DNA of 5,846 nt from NCBI GenBank assembly GCA_022709775.1, contig JAKLIE010000145.1, positions 1 through 5,846 of the forward strand, in the 5' to 3' direction. The translations under genes and the position numbers were made by a program. Origin of the DNA: Pseudomonadota bacterium. GTDB lineage: Bacteria > Pseudomonadota > Gammaproteobacteria > Burkholderiales > Casimicrobiaceae. Position 1 is the first letter of the stretch, and each line of letters starts with the position of its first letter. Shown here one piece after another: positions 1 to 4,687 of this stretch. Below the pieces are notes generated by a model, which had not been told where the DNA came from, did no database searches, and saw only the letters and a list, made by a program, of their open reading frames with translations.

Positions 1-69
1 GTTGTGCCGGACCCAGGGCTCGACGATGTCCGCCTCGTTGCGGACCATCGACACCGACCACAGCTTCAC
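1..69 (-). CDS. gtC: glycosyltransferase family 2-like protein, 5' fragment (runs off window)
   Basis: Only the first 23 codons are in the window. They start at a GTG (69-67) that overlaps the TGA stop of gtB (68-66) as GTGA, which implies translational coupling. The visible residues are identical to the start of gtB, including the motif VRNEADIVE followed by a conserved RHN, and all 69 nucleotides are identical to the start of gtB. This is the N-terminal nucleotide-sugar-binding strand region of GT2-like enzymes of the PF13704 type. It is therefore probably a second copy of gtB made by tandem duplication. Whether the gene is complete and how far the identity continues cannot be seen. A weak Shine-Dalgarno-like GAGAGG lies 6 nt upstream, inside the end of gtB. 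Confidence 0.75.
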   Translation of the reverse strand, partial: MKLWSVSMVRNEADIVEPWVRHN

Positions 70-156
70 GGCCGGCCTCTCGCCGCGAGGAGCCGGCGCG
101 CCATCCGCTCGATGGCCGACAGCGCGGGCGGCACCGGCGCCGCGGCCGCTCCCGGC
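1..156. repeat. Direct repeat, copy 1 (gtB end / gtC start)
   Basis: This stretch matches 954-1109 in the same orientation at 154 of 156 positions; the differences are at 127 (G versus A) and 152 (C versus G). It covers the last codons of gtB and the first 23 codons of gtC. The match runs to the window edge and may extend further. The two copies are 953 bp apart, which equals the gtB gene length minus the 4-bp GTGA overlap. Confidence 0.97.
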
Positions 157-1022
157 GTGTATCTCAGTTCGACCGGCGCGAGGAAGGGGTCGTCGACCAG
201 CGGCACGTCGGCCGGCCGCGCCCACCATGGGCGCGGGATCGACCAGTTGACGGCGTGCTCGGTCAGCATCGCCGCGTCGAGCTCGCGTCCGGCGACGATC
301 GACGCGTACGCCGCCTGCGATGCCGCATCCGGCTGCCAGTCGGTGCCGGCCGCGAGGCGCGCGAGCTTCTTGATCGCGACCTTGGCGACGAGCTGGTCGG
401 CACTGCGGATCGGCACGTGCGCGATCGCGGCGTGCCCGGCACGCACGCGCGCGTGCGGCGGCGCGTCCTCCAGCCTGCCGTGGAGCGACGCCGCGACGCA
501 GTGGTTTCCGTGACCCAGCGCTGCCGCGGGCGTGTCGAGCAGGTGACGGGTGACCACCGCCTTGTAGAAGACCTGCCGTTCGGCGGCGGGCCGCCTCGCG
601 CCGCGGAGCAGCGCGAGGATGTCGCCGGCCGGCCGCGAGAAGTCGGGCACGTAGGTGAGCCAGTGCAGCAGCCCGTGCATGCCGGAGGGGATGGCGGCGA
701 GGGCGCGGCGCATCGCGTCGCGGGACGGCGTCTTCAGGAACTCGTCGGCGTCGAGCGGGACGACGAAGTCGGCGCCGGTCTGCGCGAAGACCTGGCGGGC
801 CAGGGCGGTGGTCATCTGCTCCTGCAGGTAACCGGGAGCCTTGCCGTCGATGAGCACGAGCGGCAGCCGCTCGCCGGCGAGCCTGCGCAGGATGTCGAGC
901 GTGCGGTCGATCGAGCCGTGGTCGATGATCGCCATGCCGTCGAGCACGGCGAGGTTGTGCCGGACCCAGGGCTCGACGATGTCCGCCTCGTTGCGGACCA
1001 TCGACACCGACCACAGCTTCAC
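66..1022 (-). CDS. gtB: glycosyltransferase family 2-like protein (PF13704 type)
   Basis: Predicted cytoplasmic glycosyltransferase of 318 residues; sugar donor and acceptor are unknown. The N-terminus carries the GT-A pattern VRNEADIVE (9-17), RHN (21-23) and DHGSIDRT (34-41). The metal- and nucleotide-binding DAD (91-93) sits in PLDADEF, the form usual for Glyco_tranf_2_4 proteins. A second conserved patch, HVPIRS (202-207), and DDPFL (277-281) near the C-terminus are shared with gtA. The GTG start (1022-1020) is chosen because the homology to gtA begins there; upstream the frame stays open but carries no homology. A modest GAGAGG lies 6 nt upstream. There is no signal peptide or membrane segment. 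The gene begins 89 nt after gtA and ends overlapping gtC by GTGA. Both ends lie in a direct repeat, so it is a unit of a tandem array. The family is well supported; the role is unknown. Confidence 0.88.
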   Translation of the reverse strand: MKLWSVSMVRNEADIVEPWVRHNLAVLDGMAIIDHGSIDRTLDILRRLAGERLPLVLIDGKAPGYLQEQMTTALARQVFAQTGADFVVPLDADEFLKTPSRDAMRRALAAIPSGMHGLLHWLTYVPDFSRPAGDILALLRGARRPAAERQVFYKAVVTRHLLDTPAAALGHGNHCVAASLHGRLEDAPPHARVRAGHAAIAHVPIRSADQLVAKVAIKKLARLAAGTDWQPDAASQAAYASIVAGRELDAAMLTEHAVNWSIPRPWWARPADVPLVDDPFLAPVELRYTPGAAAAPVPPALSAIERMARRLLAARGRP

Positions 1023-1109
1023 GGCCGGCCTCTCGCCGCGAGGAGCCGGCGCGCCATCCGCTCGATGGCCGACAGCGCGAGCGGCACCGGCGCCGCGGCC
1101 GCTCGCGGC
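954..1109. repeat. Direct repeat, copy 2 (gtA-gtB junction / gtB start)
   Basis: This is the second copy of the 156-bp repeat seen at 1-156, with two mismatches. Here it covers the first 23 codons of gtB plus the gtA-gtB spacer. It ends two bases short of the gtA stop codon. The GTGA stop/start junction is preserved in this copy too (1019-1022). Confidence 0.97.
1019..1109 (-). pseudogene. Remnant 3' end of a lost gtB-like gene
   Basis: On the minus strand the spacer after gtA translates to PRAAAAPVPLALSAIERMAR and onward to ARGRP, followed by TGA (1021-1019). This is the C-terminal tail of gtB with two amino-acid changes (Pro to Leu, Gly to Arg). No gene body precedes it, because gtA ends immediately upstream with its own different C-terminus. 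I read it as the residue of an earlier gtB copy whose body was deleted. It is in frame with gtA, so readthrough of the gtA TGA would add 30 residues. Its last bases overlap the gtB GTG start and probably supply the gtB ribosome binding site. Confidence 0.8.
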
Positions 1110-1111
1110 AA

Positions 1112-2059
1112 TCACAATCCGCCGGTCGTCCTCGCGATCTCGGCCGCGACCCGCTCGCCGAACCCGAGGATGCGCGCCAGCGGATTGACCGGCGTCGCGG
1201 GCGTGTGACGCAGCACGAGACCCTCGTCGAGGAACGGATCGTCGATCCACCGGACGGACGTTGGATCGGTGCCGTCGGCATCGAGCGCGCCGTAGTTCGC
1301 GACGAGCGCCTCGAGGTCGTCGACGGTCGGCTTCGCGCCCGACAGGATCGCCGCGTATTCGCGCTTCCACCGGAGGCCGATCTCGCCTTCCGGCACGCCG
1401 GCGAGCAGCCGCGAGAGGTAGCCGACGGCAAACTTGGACGTGTACTGCCCGGCGCTGCGGATCGGAACGTGCGCCACGCAGGCGAGCTCCGCGCTCACGA
1501 GCGCGTGGGACGACGGCTGGCCGCTGCCGGGCGGTACCGCCAGCGTGCCGTCGCCCATCGTCGCCTGCGGCTGCTCGAGCAGGGCACGGCCGGCGATCAC
1601 CTTGAAGCGGCCGTGGCGCTCGTCCGCCAGGCGACGGCCGCGACGCAAGCGGGCAACGATGTCGCCGGCGCCGAACTCGGGGCAGCAGGTGTACCGCGGA
1701 ACGGCCAGGTGCCGGCTCGGGCCGGCCTGCCCGGCGGCGCGTTCGAGGTCGGCGCGCGAGGGCACGCGAAGGAACTCGTCGGCGTCGAGCGGGCAACAGA
1801 GATCGGCGCCGCCGGCGAGGATCCTCCGGGCGTGCGCGGTCGTGACGTCGGACTGCCGGTACTCGATCGCCTCCTCGCGAACGAGGTCGATGGGCAGTCC
1901 TTCGGCGCGCAGTCCCTCGACGATCGACGCCGTCGCGTCGTCGGACCCGTGGTCGACGACCGTCAGCGCATCGAGGACGCCGAGATTGTGCCGGATCGAC
2001 GCCTCGACGATGTCCTCCTCGTTGCGGACGACCGTCAAGCCGCACAGGCGCAGGCCCAC
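1112..2059 (-). CDS. gtA: glycosyltransferase family 2-like protein (PF13704 type)
   Basis: Predicted cytoplasmic GT-A fold glycosyltransferase of 315 residues; substrate unknown. Motifs in order are VVRNEEDIVE (10-19), RHN (23-25), VVDHGSDDAT (34-43), PLDADEF (90-96) with the metal-binding DAD at 92-94, HVPIRS (197-202) and DDPFL (273-277). It is a clear but diverged paralogue of gtB, sharing the same motif order and length and differing mainly in the middle and at the C-terminus. The GTG start (2059-2057) is well supported: GAGGA lies 9 nt upstream and overlaps the TGA of yqjK (TGAGGA), which suggests coupled translation. The spacer to yqjK is 12 nt. It ends with TGA (1114-1112), right before the remnant tail of a gtB copy. 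No signal peptide or membrane helix is seen. Confidence 0.88.
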   Translation of the reverse strand: MGLRLCGLTVVRNEEDIVEASIRHNLGVLDALTVVDHGSDDATASIVEGLRAEGLPIDLVREEAIEYRQSDVTTAHARRILAGGADLCCPLDADEFLRVPSRADLERAAGQAGPSRHLAVPRYTCCPEFGAGDIVARLRRGRRLADERHGRFKVIAGRALLEQPQATMGDGTLAVPPGSGQPSSHALVSAELACVAHVPIRSAGQYTSKFAVGYLSRLLAGVPEGEIGLRWKREYAAILSGAKPTVDDLEALVANYGALDADGTDPTSVRWIDDPFLDEGLVLRHTPATPVNPLARILGFGERVAAEIARTTGGL

Positions 2060-2068
2060 GGTGCTCTT

Positions 2069-2073
2069 TCCTC
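2069..2073 (-). promoter_or_regulatory. Ribosome binding site of gtA
   Basis: GAGGA on the minus strand lies 9 nt before the GTG start of gtA. It overlaps the yqjK stop codon (TGAGGA) and supports both the start choice and coupling to yqjK. Confidence 0.7.
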
Positions 2074-2356
2074 AGCGGCCGCGGAAGCTGCGCCACGCGG
2101 TCGCGGCGCGCCAGATCGCCAGCGCCGCGGCCGCGGTCCGCAGCGCGCGGCCCATGCGGCGATAGCCGACGACGGGGAGCGCGAAGCCGATCGCGCGAAG
2201 CACGTAGGGCCGCACCCGGCTGCGCCGGTCGGCGTCCGGGGCGGGCGCTATCGAGACGCGGACGTCGTGCCACGCGAGCCGGAGCTTCATCCGCTCGAGG
2301 TCCGTGGCGGCGACGAGCCGCGCGCGCTTCTCGGCGAGGTCGGACGCGACGCTCAC
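2072..2356 (-). CDS. yqjK: YqjK-like family protein
   Basis: Small protein of 94 residues, close in length to E. coli YqjK (about 99). The N-terminal half (1-37) is charged and helical, with the arrangement of Arg, Leu and Glu expected of the YqjK family (LAEKRARL, DLERMKLRL). The C-terminal half has two weakly hydrophobic stretches (about 51-65 and 73-84) rich in Ala and Arg, ending in a basic tail. I recognise it mainly by position, since yqjD-yqjE-yqjK is a conserved order in proteobacteria; the sequence alone would give only moderate support. The GTG start (2356-2354) overlaps the yqjE stop as GTGA, and no Shine-Dalgarno is present, so translation is probably coupled to yqjE. The molecular function of the family is not established. 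Confidence 0.75.
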   Translation of the reverse strand: MSVASDLAEKRARLVAATDLERMKLRLAWHDVRVSIAPAPDADRRSRVRPYVLRAIGFALPVVGYRRMGRALRTAAAALAIWRAATAWRSFRGR

Positions 2357-2760
2357 GGCGCGGGCGGAGGCACGCTCGAGAGCGCCGAGCGGTCCTTCTC
2401 GAACTCGGCGATCGTTGCGGAGAACGGGGACGGCGCGCGGCGCACGATCGACGAGGCACGGGCGAACGCGAGTGCGGCCAGCACCGCGTAGACCGCCCCA
2501 ATCGCGGCGATCGCCAGGTAACGGTGCGTGTCCCAGAAGTACGCGACGACGAGAAGCGAGATCGCGGCGACCGCGAACGTCGCGAGCACCGCGCCCGCGA
2601 CCGCGAGGACGAGCAGCGCTATCACCCGCTCCCGCTCCTCGGCCAGCTCGACGCTGGCGAGCTCGAGGCGGGCACGAAGCAAGCCCACCCCGCCTGCGAC
2701 CAGGCGCATGACCGAAGGCTTGAGCCCCGCGGTCCGCTCCTCGGCGCCGGCGTCGTCCAT
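2353..2760 (-). CDS. yqjE: YqjE family inner-membrane protein (DUF1469, phage holin superfamily 6 type)
   Basis: Protein of 135 residues with the YqjE layout. It has an N-terminal amphipathic region containing LLRARLELASVELAEERER (27-45), then two membrane helices (about 46-75 and 81-100), then a cytoplasmic tail with the family signature FSATIAEFEKDRSAL (113-127). E. coli YqjE is of similar length and order. Despite the Pfam name resembling phage holins, this is a chromosomal housekeeping family of unknown function. The ATG start is at 2760-2758. No Shine-Dalgarno is visible, as the 10-nt spacer after yqjD reads CCCCTCCCCG, so translation probably depends on coupling to yqjD. An internal Met at residue 18 is a possible shorter start. 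The stop overlaps the yqjK start by 4 nt. Confidence 0.88.
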   Translation of the reverse strand: MDDAGAEERTAGLKPSVMRLVAGGVGLLRARLELASVELAEERERVIALLVLAVAGAVLATFAVAAISLLVVAYFWDTHRYLAIAAIGAVYAVLAALAFARASSIVRRAPSPFSATIAEFEKDRSALSSVPPPAP

Positions 2761-2770
2761 CGGGGAGGGG

Positions 2771-3076
2771 TCAGCGGCGGTTCATCAGCAGGCCGGCGAG
2801 GAAGCCGATCGCTGCTGCCGCGCCGATCACCGGCCAGGGATTGTCGTGGACGTAGTCGTCGGTCGTGCGCGCGGCGGACTTGGCGCGGTCGAGCGCGTCG
2901 CCCTGGAACTCCTGCAGCCGGAGCTTTGCCGAGAGGAGCTTGGACTCGACCTGCGAGCGGAGGTCGCGCGCGCGGTCGCCGGTCTCGTTCGAGGCCTTCT
3001 TGAGCAGGTCCTCGGCCTCGGCCAGCACCGCCGAGAAGTCGTCGACGAGGTTGTCACGGGTGCGTTCGAAAGTCAT
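2771..3076 (-). CDS. yqjD: YqjD/ElaB family protein (DUF883), membrane-anchored
   Basis: Protein of 101 residues with the usual DUF883 design. A long charged amphipathic helix (about 1-75; DDFSAVLAEAEDLLKKAS at 12-29) is followed by VHDNPWPVIG (76-85) and a C-terminal membrane helix (about 82-98) closed by Arg-Arg. The NPW motif just before the helix is the family hallmark. In E. coli, YqjD, ElaB and YgaM are C-tail-anchored inner-membrane proteins, and YqjD associates with stationary-phase ribosomes; a similar role here is inference. The ATG start (3076-3074) is chosen over upstream codons because AAGGAG lies 6 nt before it and the homology begins there. It is the first gene of the yqjDEK-glycosyltransferase operon and diverges from the cupin gene. 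Confidence 0.92.
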   Translation of the reverse strand: MTFERTRDNLVDDFSAVLAEAEDLLKKASNETGDRARDLRSQVESKLLSAKLRLQEFQGDALDRAKSAARTTDDYVHDNPWPVIGAAAAIGFLAGLLMNRR

Positions 3077-3082
3077 GGCAGG

Positions 3083-3088
3083 CTCCTT
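3083..3088 (-). promoter_or_regulatory. Ribosome binding site of yqjD
   Basis: AAGGAG on the minus strand lies 6 nt upstream of the yqjD ATG. It is the strongest Shine-Dalgarno in the window and fixes the yqjD start. Confidence 0.85.
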
Positions 3089-3102
3089 GGGTGGATCGAT
3101 GC

Positions 3103-3116
3103 GGCGTCCGGACGCC
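3103..3116. promoter_or_regulatory. 14-bp perfect palindrome in the yqjD leader
   Basis: GGCGTCCGGACGCC is a perfect palindrome with no spacer, located between the predicted yqjD -10 box and its ribosome binding site. As DNA it could be a dimeric regulator site downstream of the transcription start. As RNA it has no loop, so a stable hairpin would need to open the central bases. It lies in the only divergent intergenic region. No known operator is recognised. Confidence 0.35.
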
Positions 3117-3140
3117 CTCCCCGCTGCCGCCGCATGGCCC

Positions 3141-3146
3141 ATTATA
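3141..3146 (-). promoter_or_regulatory. Candidate -10 box (TATAAT) for the yqjD operon
   Basis: On the minus strand this reads TATAAT, a perfect sigma-70 -10 box in a very GC-rich region, preceded by GGC. No good -35 (TTGACA-like) is found 16-19 bp upstream, so the promoter would be weak or activator-dependent. The predicted start near 3134 would give a leader of about 57 nt before yqjD, containing the palindrome and AAGGAG. Confidence 0.5.
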
Positions 3147-3167
3147 GCCAGTCCCCGCGGGGCGCCG

Positions 3168-3187
3168 ATGCGCCATACTTTGCGCAT
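3168..3187 (+). promoter_or_regulatory. Hairpin over the cupin start codon, with a possible -10 box
   Basis: ATGCGC (3168-3173) and GCGCAT (3182-3187) form a 6-bp stem around an 8-nt loop, and the right arm contains the first two bases of the cupin ATG. Inside, CATACT (3174-3179) matches TATAAT at four positions and would place transcription start at or next to the ATG. There is no Shine-Dalgarno. The signal is short and could be chance. Confidence 0.25.
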
Positions 3188-3668
3188 GGACAAGCTTCTG
3201 GCGCCTGCCCTCGATCCTTCGAGCCTGCCGGAACGGCGCGGCTCGACCTACCCCGAACCGTTCCGCTCGCGGATGGGCGACCGCGCGAAGCGGAAGCTGG
3301 GCGACGCGCTGGGCCTCACGCGCTTCGGCGTGAACCTCGTCACGCTCCCGCCCGGCGGCCAGTCGGCGCTGCGCCACTGGCACACGCTCGAAGACGAGTT
3401 CGTGTGGGTGCTCGAAGGAGAGGTCGTGCTGGTGACCGACGCGGGCGAGCAGGTGCTTCGGGCCGGCATGTGCGCGGGCTACCCTGCGGGACGCCGGGAC
3501 GCGCACCACCTGCTGAACCGCAGCGAGCGTCCGGCTCGCTACCTCGAAGTCGGGAACCGGATCGAGGGCGACAACGCGCACTATCCGGACGACGACCTCA
3601 TGTGGTGCGAGGACGAGAACGGCGTGTACGCCGCGCACAAGGACGGCCGCCGGTATCCGTCGACCTGA
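3186..3668 (+). CDS. Cupin domain protein (COG3837-like)
   Basis: Protein of 160 residues containing a single cupin barrel. The first cupin motif is visible as RHWHTLEDEFVWVLEGE (63-79): His64, His66 and a Glu/Asp cluster (69-71) are the expected metal ligands, and Gly78 closes the motif. The second motif is AGYPAGRRDAHHLLNRS (97-113), with His107 or His108 as the remaining ligand. The N-terminus with the pattern RRGSTYPEPF (17-26) and the C-terminal HYPDDDLMWCED (132-143) fit the small uncharacterised cupins grouped near COG3837. A metal-dependent enzyme or a small-molecule-binding role is possible, but no substrate can be named. The ATG at 3186 is preferred because family members start near here; an in-frame ATG at 3168 is the alternative. 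Neither has a clear Shine-Dalgarno. It diverges from yqjD. Confidence 0.88.
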   Translation: MDKLLAPALDPSSLPERRGSTYPEPFRSRMGDRAKRKLGDALGLTRFGVNLVTLPPGGQSALRHWHTLEDEFVWVLEGEVVLVTDAGEQVLRAGMCAGYPAGRRDAHHLLNRSERPARYLEVGNRIEGDNAHYPDDDLMWCEDENGVYAAHKDGRRYPST

Positions 3669-3710
3669 GGCGGCGCTCGCGCCGTCGGGGCGCCGTTCGT
3701 CCGCATGCCG

Positions 3711-3739
3711 TTGACGCTCCTGCCCGCGGGCCCCATGTT
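3711..3739 (+). promoter_or_regulatory. Candidate sigma-70 promoter of the small membrane protein gene
   Basis: TTGACG (3711-3716) matches the -35 consensus at five of six positions. It is followed after 17 bp by CATGTT (3734-3739), which keeps the A2, T3 and T6 of the -10 box. Transcription would begin near 3746, giving a leader of about 42 nt. The -35 and spacing are good; the -10 is weak. Confidence 0.35.
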
Positions 3740-3776
3740 GGTTTCCGCGGCCGCACGCAAGGCCGCGCCACACGAC

Positions 3777-3780
3777 GGAG
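3777..3780 (+). promoter_or_regulatory. Ribosome binding site of the small membrane protein gene
   Basis: GGAG lies 7 nt upstream of the ATG at 3788 and supports that start. Confidence 0.6.
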
Positions 3781-3787
3781 AACCCCG

Positions 3788-4204
3788 ATGGCCGACTATC
3801 CCCCGCCCGCCGCTCCCGCCGGGCAGCCCCCGATCACCGCCGCGCTGGTCGTCTACGCGCTCTTCGCGCTCGCCGCGATCAGCGGCGTGGTGTCGTCCGG
3901 GCTCGTGACCTTCGCGCCGCTGGTCGTGATCGCGGGCATCGTCGGCGTGATCATCGCGTACGTGAAGCGCGGCGAGGCGCGGGGCACCTGGGTCGCGTCG
4001 CACTTCGACTGGCTGATCGCGACCTTCTGGTGGTCGCTCCTGTGGGACGTGATCGCGCTCGTGATCGGCATCCTCACGTTCTGGATCCTCGGGCTCGGCA
4101 TCCTGCTCGGAATCCTGATCCTGGCTGCGACGTCCATCTGGGTGATCTACCGCGTCGTGCGCGGCTACCTCGCCTTCAAGGACAGCCAGCCGCTGCCGGT
4201 CTGA
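3788..4204 (+). CDS. Small four-helix conserved membrane protein (COG3671-like)
   Basis: Protein of 138 residues. A short Pro/Ala-rich cytoplasmic lead (1-15) is followed by four hydrophobic segments at about 17-36, 40-59, 80-101 and 103-122, and a polar tail. Between helices 2 and 3 lies a conserved loop, YVKRGEARGTW (58-68) then SHFDWLIATFWW (71-82). After helix 4 comes IYRVVRGYLAFKDSQP (120-135). This His-Phe...Trp...Thr-Phe-Trp-Trp pattern with the Tyr-Arg...Gly-Trp/Tyr-Leu tail is familiar from small uncharacterised proteobacterial membrane proteins related to COG3671 and sometimes labelled DUF4870. Function is unknown. The start is supported by GGAG. The gene follows the cupin gene by 119 nt with its own candidate promoter, so it need not be in the same transcript. 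Confidence 0.8.
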   Translation: MADYPPPAAPAGQPPITAALVVYALFALAAISGVVSSGLVTFAPLVVIAGIVGVIIAYVKRGEARGTWVASHFDWLIATFWWSLLWDVIALVIGILTFWILGLGILLGILILAATSIWVIYRVVRGYLAFKDSQPLPV

Positions 4205-4220
4205 GGCCGGTCGTCCGCTT

Positions 4221-4258
4221 GCCGCGCCGCTGCGCGCCTCCCCCGCGGGGCGCGCGGC
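4221..4258. terminator. GC-rich inverted repeat in the convergent intergenic region
   Basis: GCCGCGC (4221-4227) can pair with GCGCGGC (4252-4258). Inside it, GCGCG (4232-4236) can pair with CGCGC (4251-4255), next to the palindrome CCCCGCGGGG (4241-4250); these pairings partly compete. The element lies between two convergent genes, where a bidirectional terminator is expected. No T-run follows on either strand, so a classical Rho-independent terminator is not shown. Confidence 0.3.
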
Positions 4259-4316
4259 GCGCGGGGCCCTTCGTGGTTCGCCGGTCGTGCCCGTAGCGCC
4301 GTTCGAGGCGGGCCGC

Positions 4317-4676
4317 TCAGCGGCCGAGCTTGTCGAGGAGCGCTCCGCGGTACGCGTCGGGCAGGCCCGCCCCGGCGCCGGCGGCTTCCAGGCGGGCCTC
4401 CAGGAGCGCGAGGCGTGCCGCCGCGCGGCGGCGCTCGCCCTCGTCCCGGATCGTCGCGATCAGGCGCGAGAGCGCGACGCGCTCCCGGCGCTCGGCGACC
4501 TCCGGCGGCACGAACCCCGAATTCTTCAGGATGCGCCACGCGACGCGCAGATCCTCCGGCACGAGCGGATCCTCGTCGAGGTCGAGCGGCTTGCCCGCAC
4601 CGGGGAGGTTCGCGAACTCGCCTGCCTCGATGGCGGCGGCGATCTTCGCCTCGGCGAGCGTGTCGAGGAGGCCCAC
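4317..4676 (-). CDS. DUF1992 domain protein (DnaJ-homologue C28-like conserved domain)
   Basis: Protein of 119 residues covering the whole DUF1992 domain. The hallmark EAGEFANLPGAGKPLDLD (17-34) is followed by PEDLRVAWRILKNSGFVPPE (40-59), then a charged helical C-terminal half rich in Arg, Glu and Ala (61-100). The length is normal for the stand-alone bacterial family. The domain also occurs in eukaryotic DNAJC28, but no J domain is present here and the bacterial function is not established. The GTG start (4676-4674) is chosen because homologues begin with a similar W/LLD-x-LAE sequence right there. No Shine-Dalgarno is visible, and the gene starts 11 nt after the dacB stop, so it is probably translated from the dacB transcript. 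It is convergent with the small membrane protein gene. Confidence 0.9.
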   Translation of the reverse strand: MGLLDTLAEAKIAAAIEAGEFANLPGAGKPLDLDEDPLVPEDLRVAWRILKNSGFVPPEVAERRERVALSRLIATIRDEGERRRAAARLALLEARLEAAGAGAGLPDAYRGALLDKLGR

Positions 4677-4687
4677 GGTCGGCGGCG

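Noticed and set aside
1..156. The repeat as simple terminal redundancy or an assembly duplicate
   Set aside because: The copies differ at two positions, and copy 1 continues into a complete unique gtB body with a distinct flank. An assembly break at the window edge remains possible but does not explain the internal copy.
255..2491. Long plus-strand open frames (255-1208 and 1205-2491) antisense to the glycosyltransferase genes
   Set aside because: They mirror the codon-position GC bias of the minus-strand genes, contain no known domain, and their shared segments simply reflect the 156-bp direct repeat.
1023..2501. Long minus-strand open frame running continuously upstream of gtB through gtA and yqjK (about 490 codons)
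   Set aside because: It is extremely rich in Arg, Ala and Pro, has no recognisable motif, and lies in another frame over two well-supported genes. High-GC DNA commonly leaves such frames open.
2353..2760. A phage holin, suggested by the family name of DUF1469
   Set aside because: There are no phage genes nearby, and the yqjD-yqjE-yqjK order identifies the chromosomal YqjE family.
3669..3700. Terminator hairpin after the cupin gene (GGCGCTCGCGCC region)
   Set aside because: The stem is short with a very small loop and no T-run follows; it is expected by chance at this GC content.
2528..3785. Plus-strand open frame joined upstream of the small membrane protein
   Set aside because: Only the part from 3788 resembles a protein family and has GGAG upstream. 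The rest is antisense to yqjD/yqjE and out of frame with the cupin gene.
3153..4253. Shared 13-mer CCCCGCGGGGCGC at 3153-3165 and 4241-4253 as a dispersed repeat element
   Set aside because: It is very low complexity in GC-rich DNA and both sites are intergenic, so two occurrences are weak evidence. It was noted only as part of the convergent inverted repeat.
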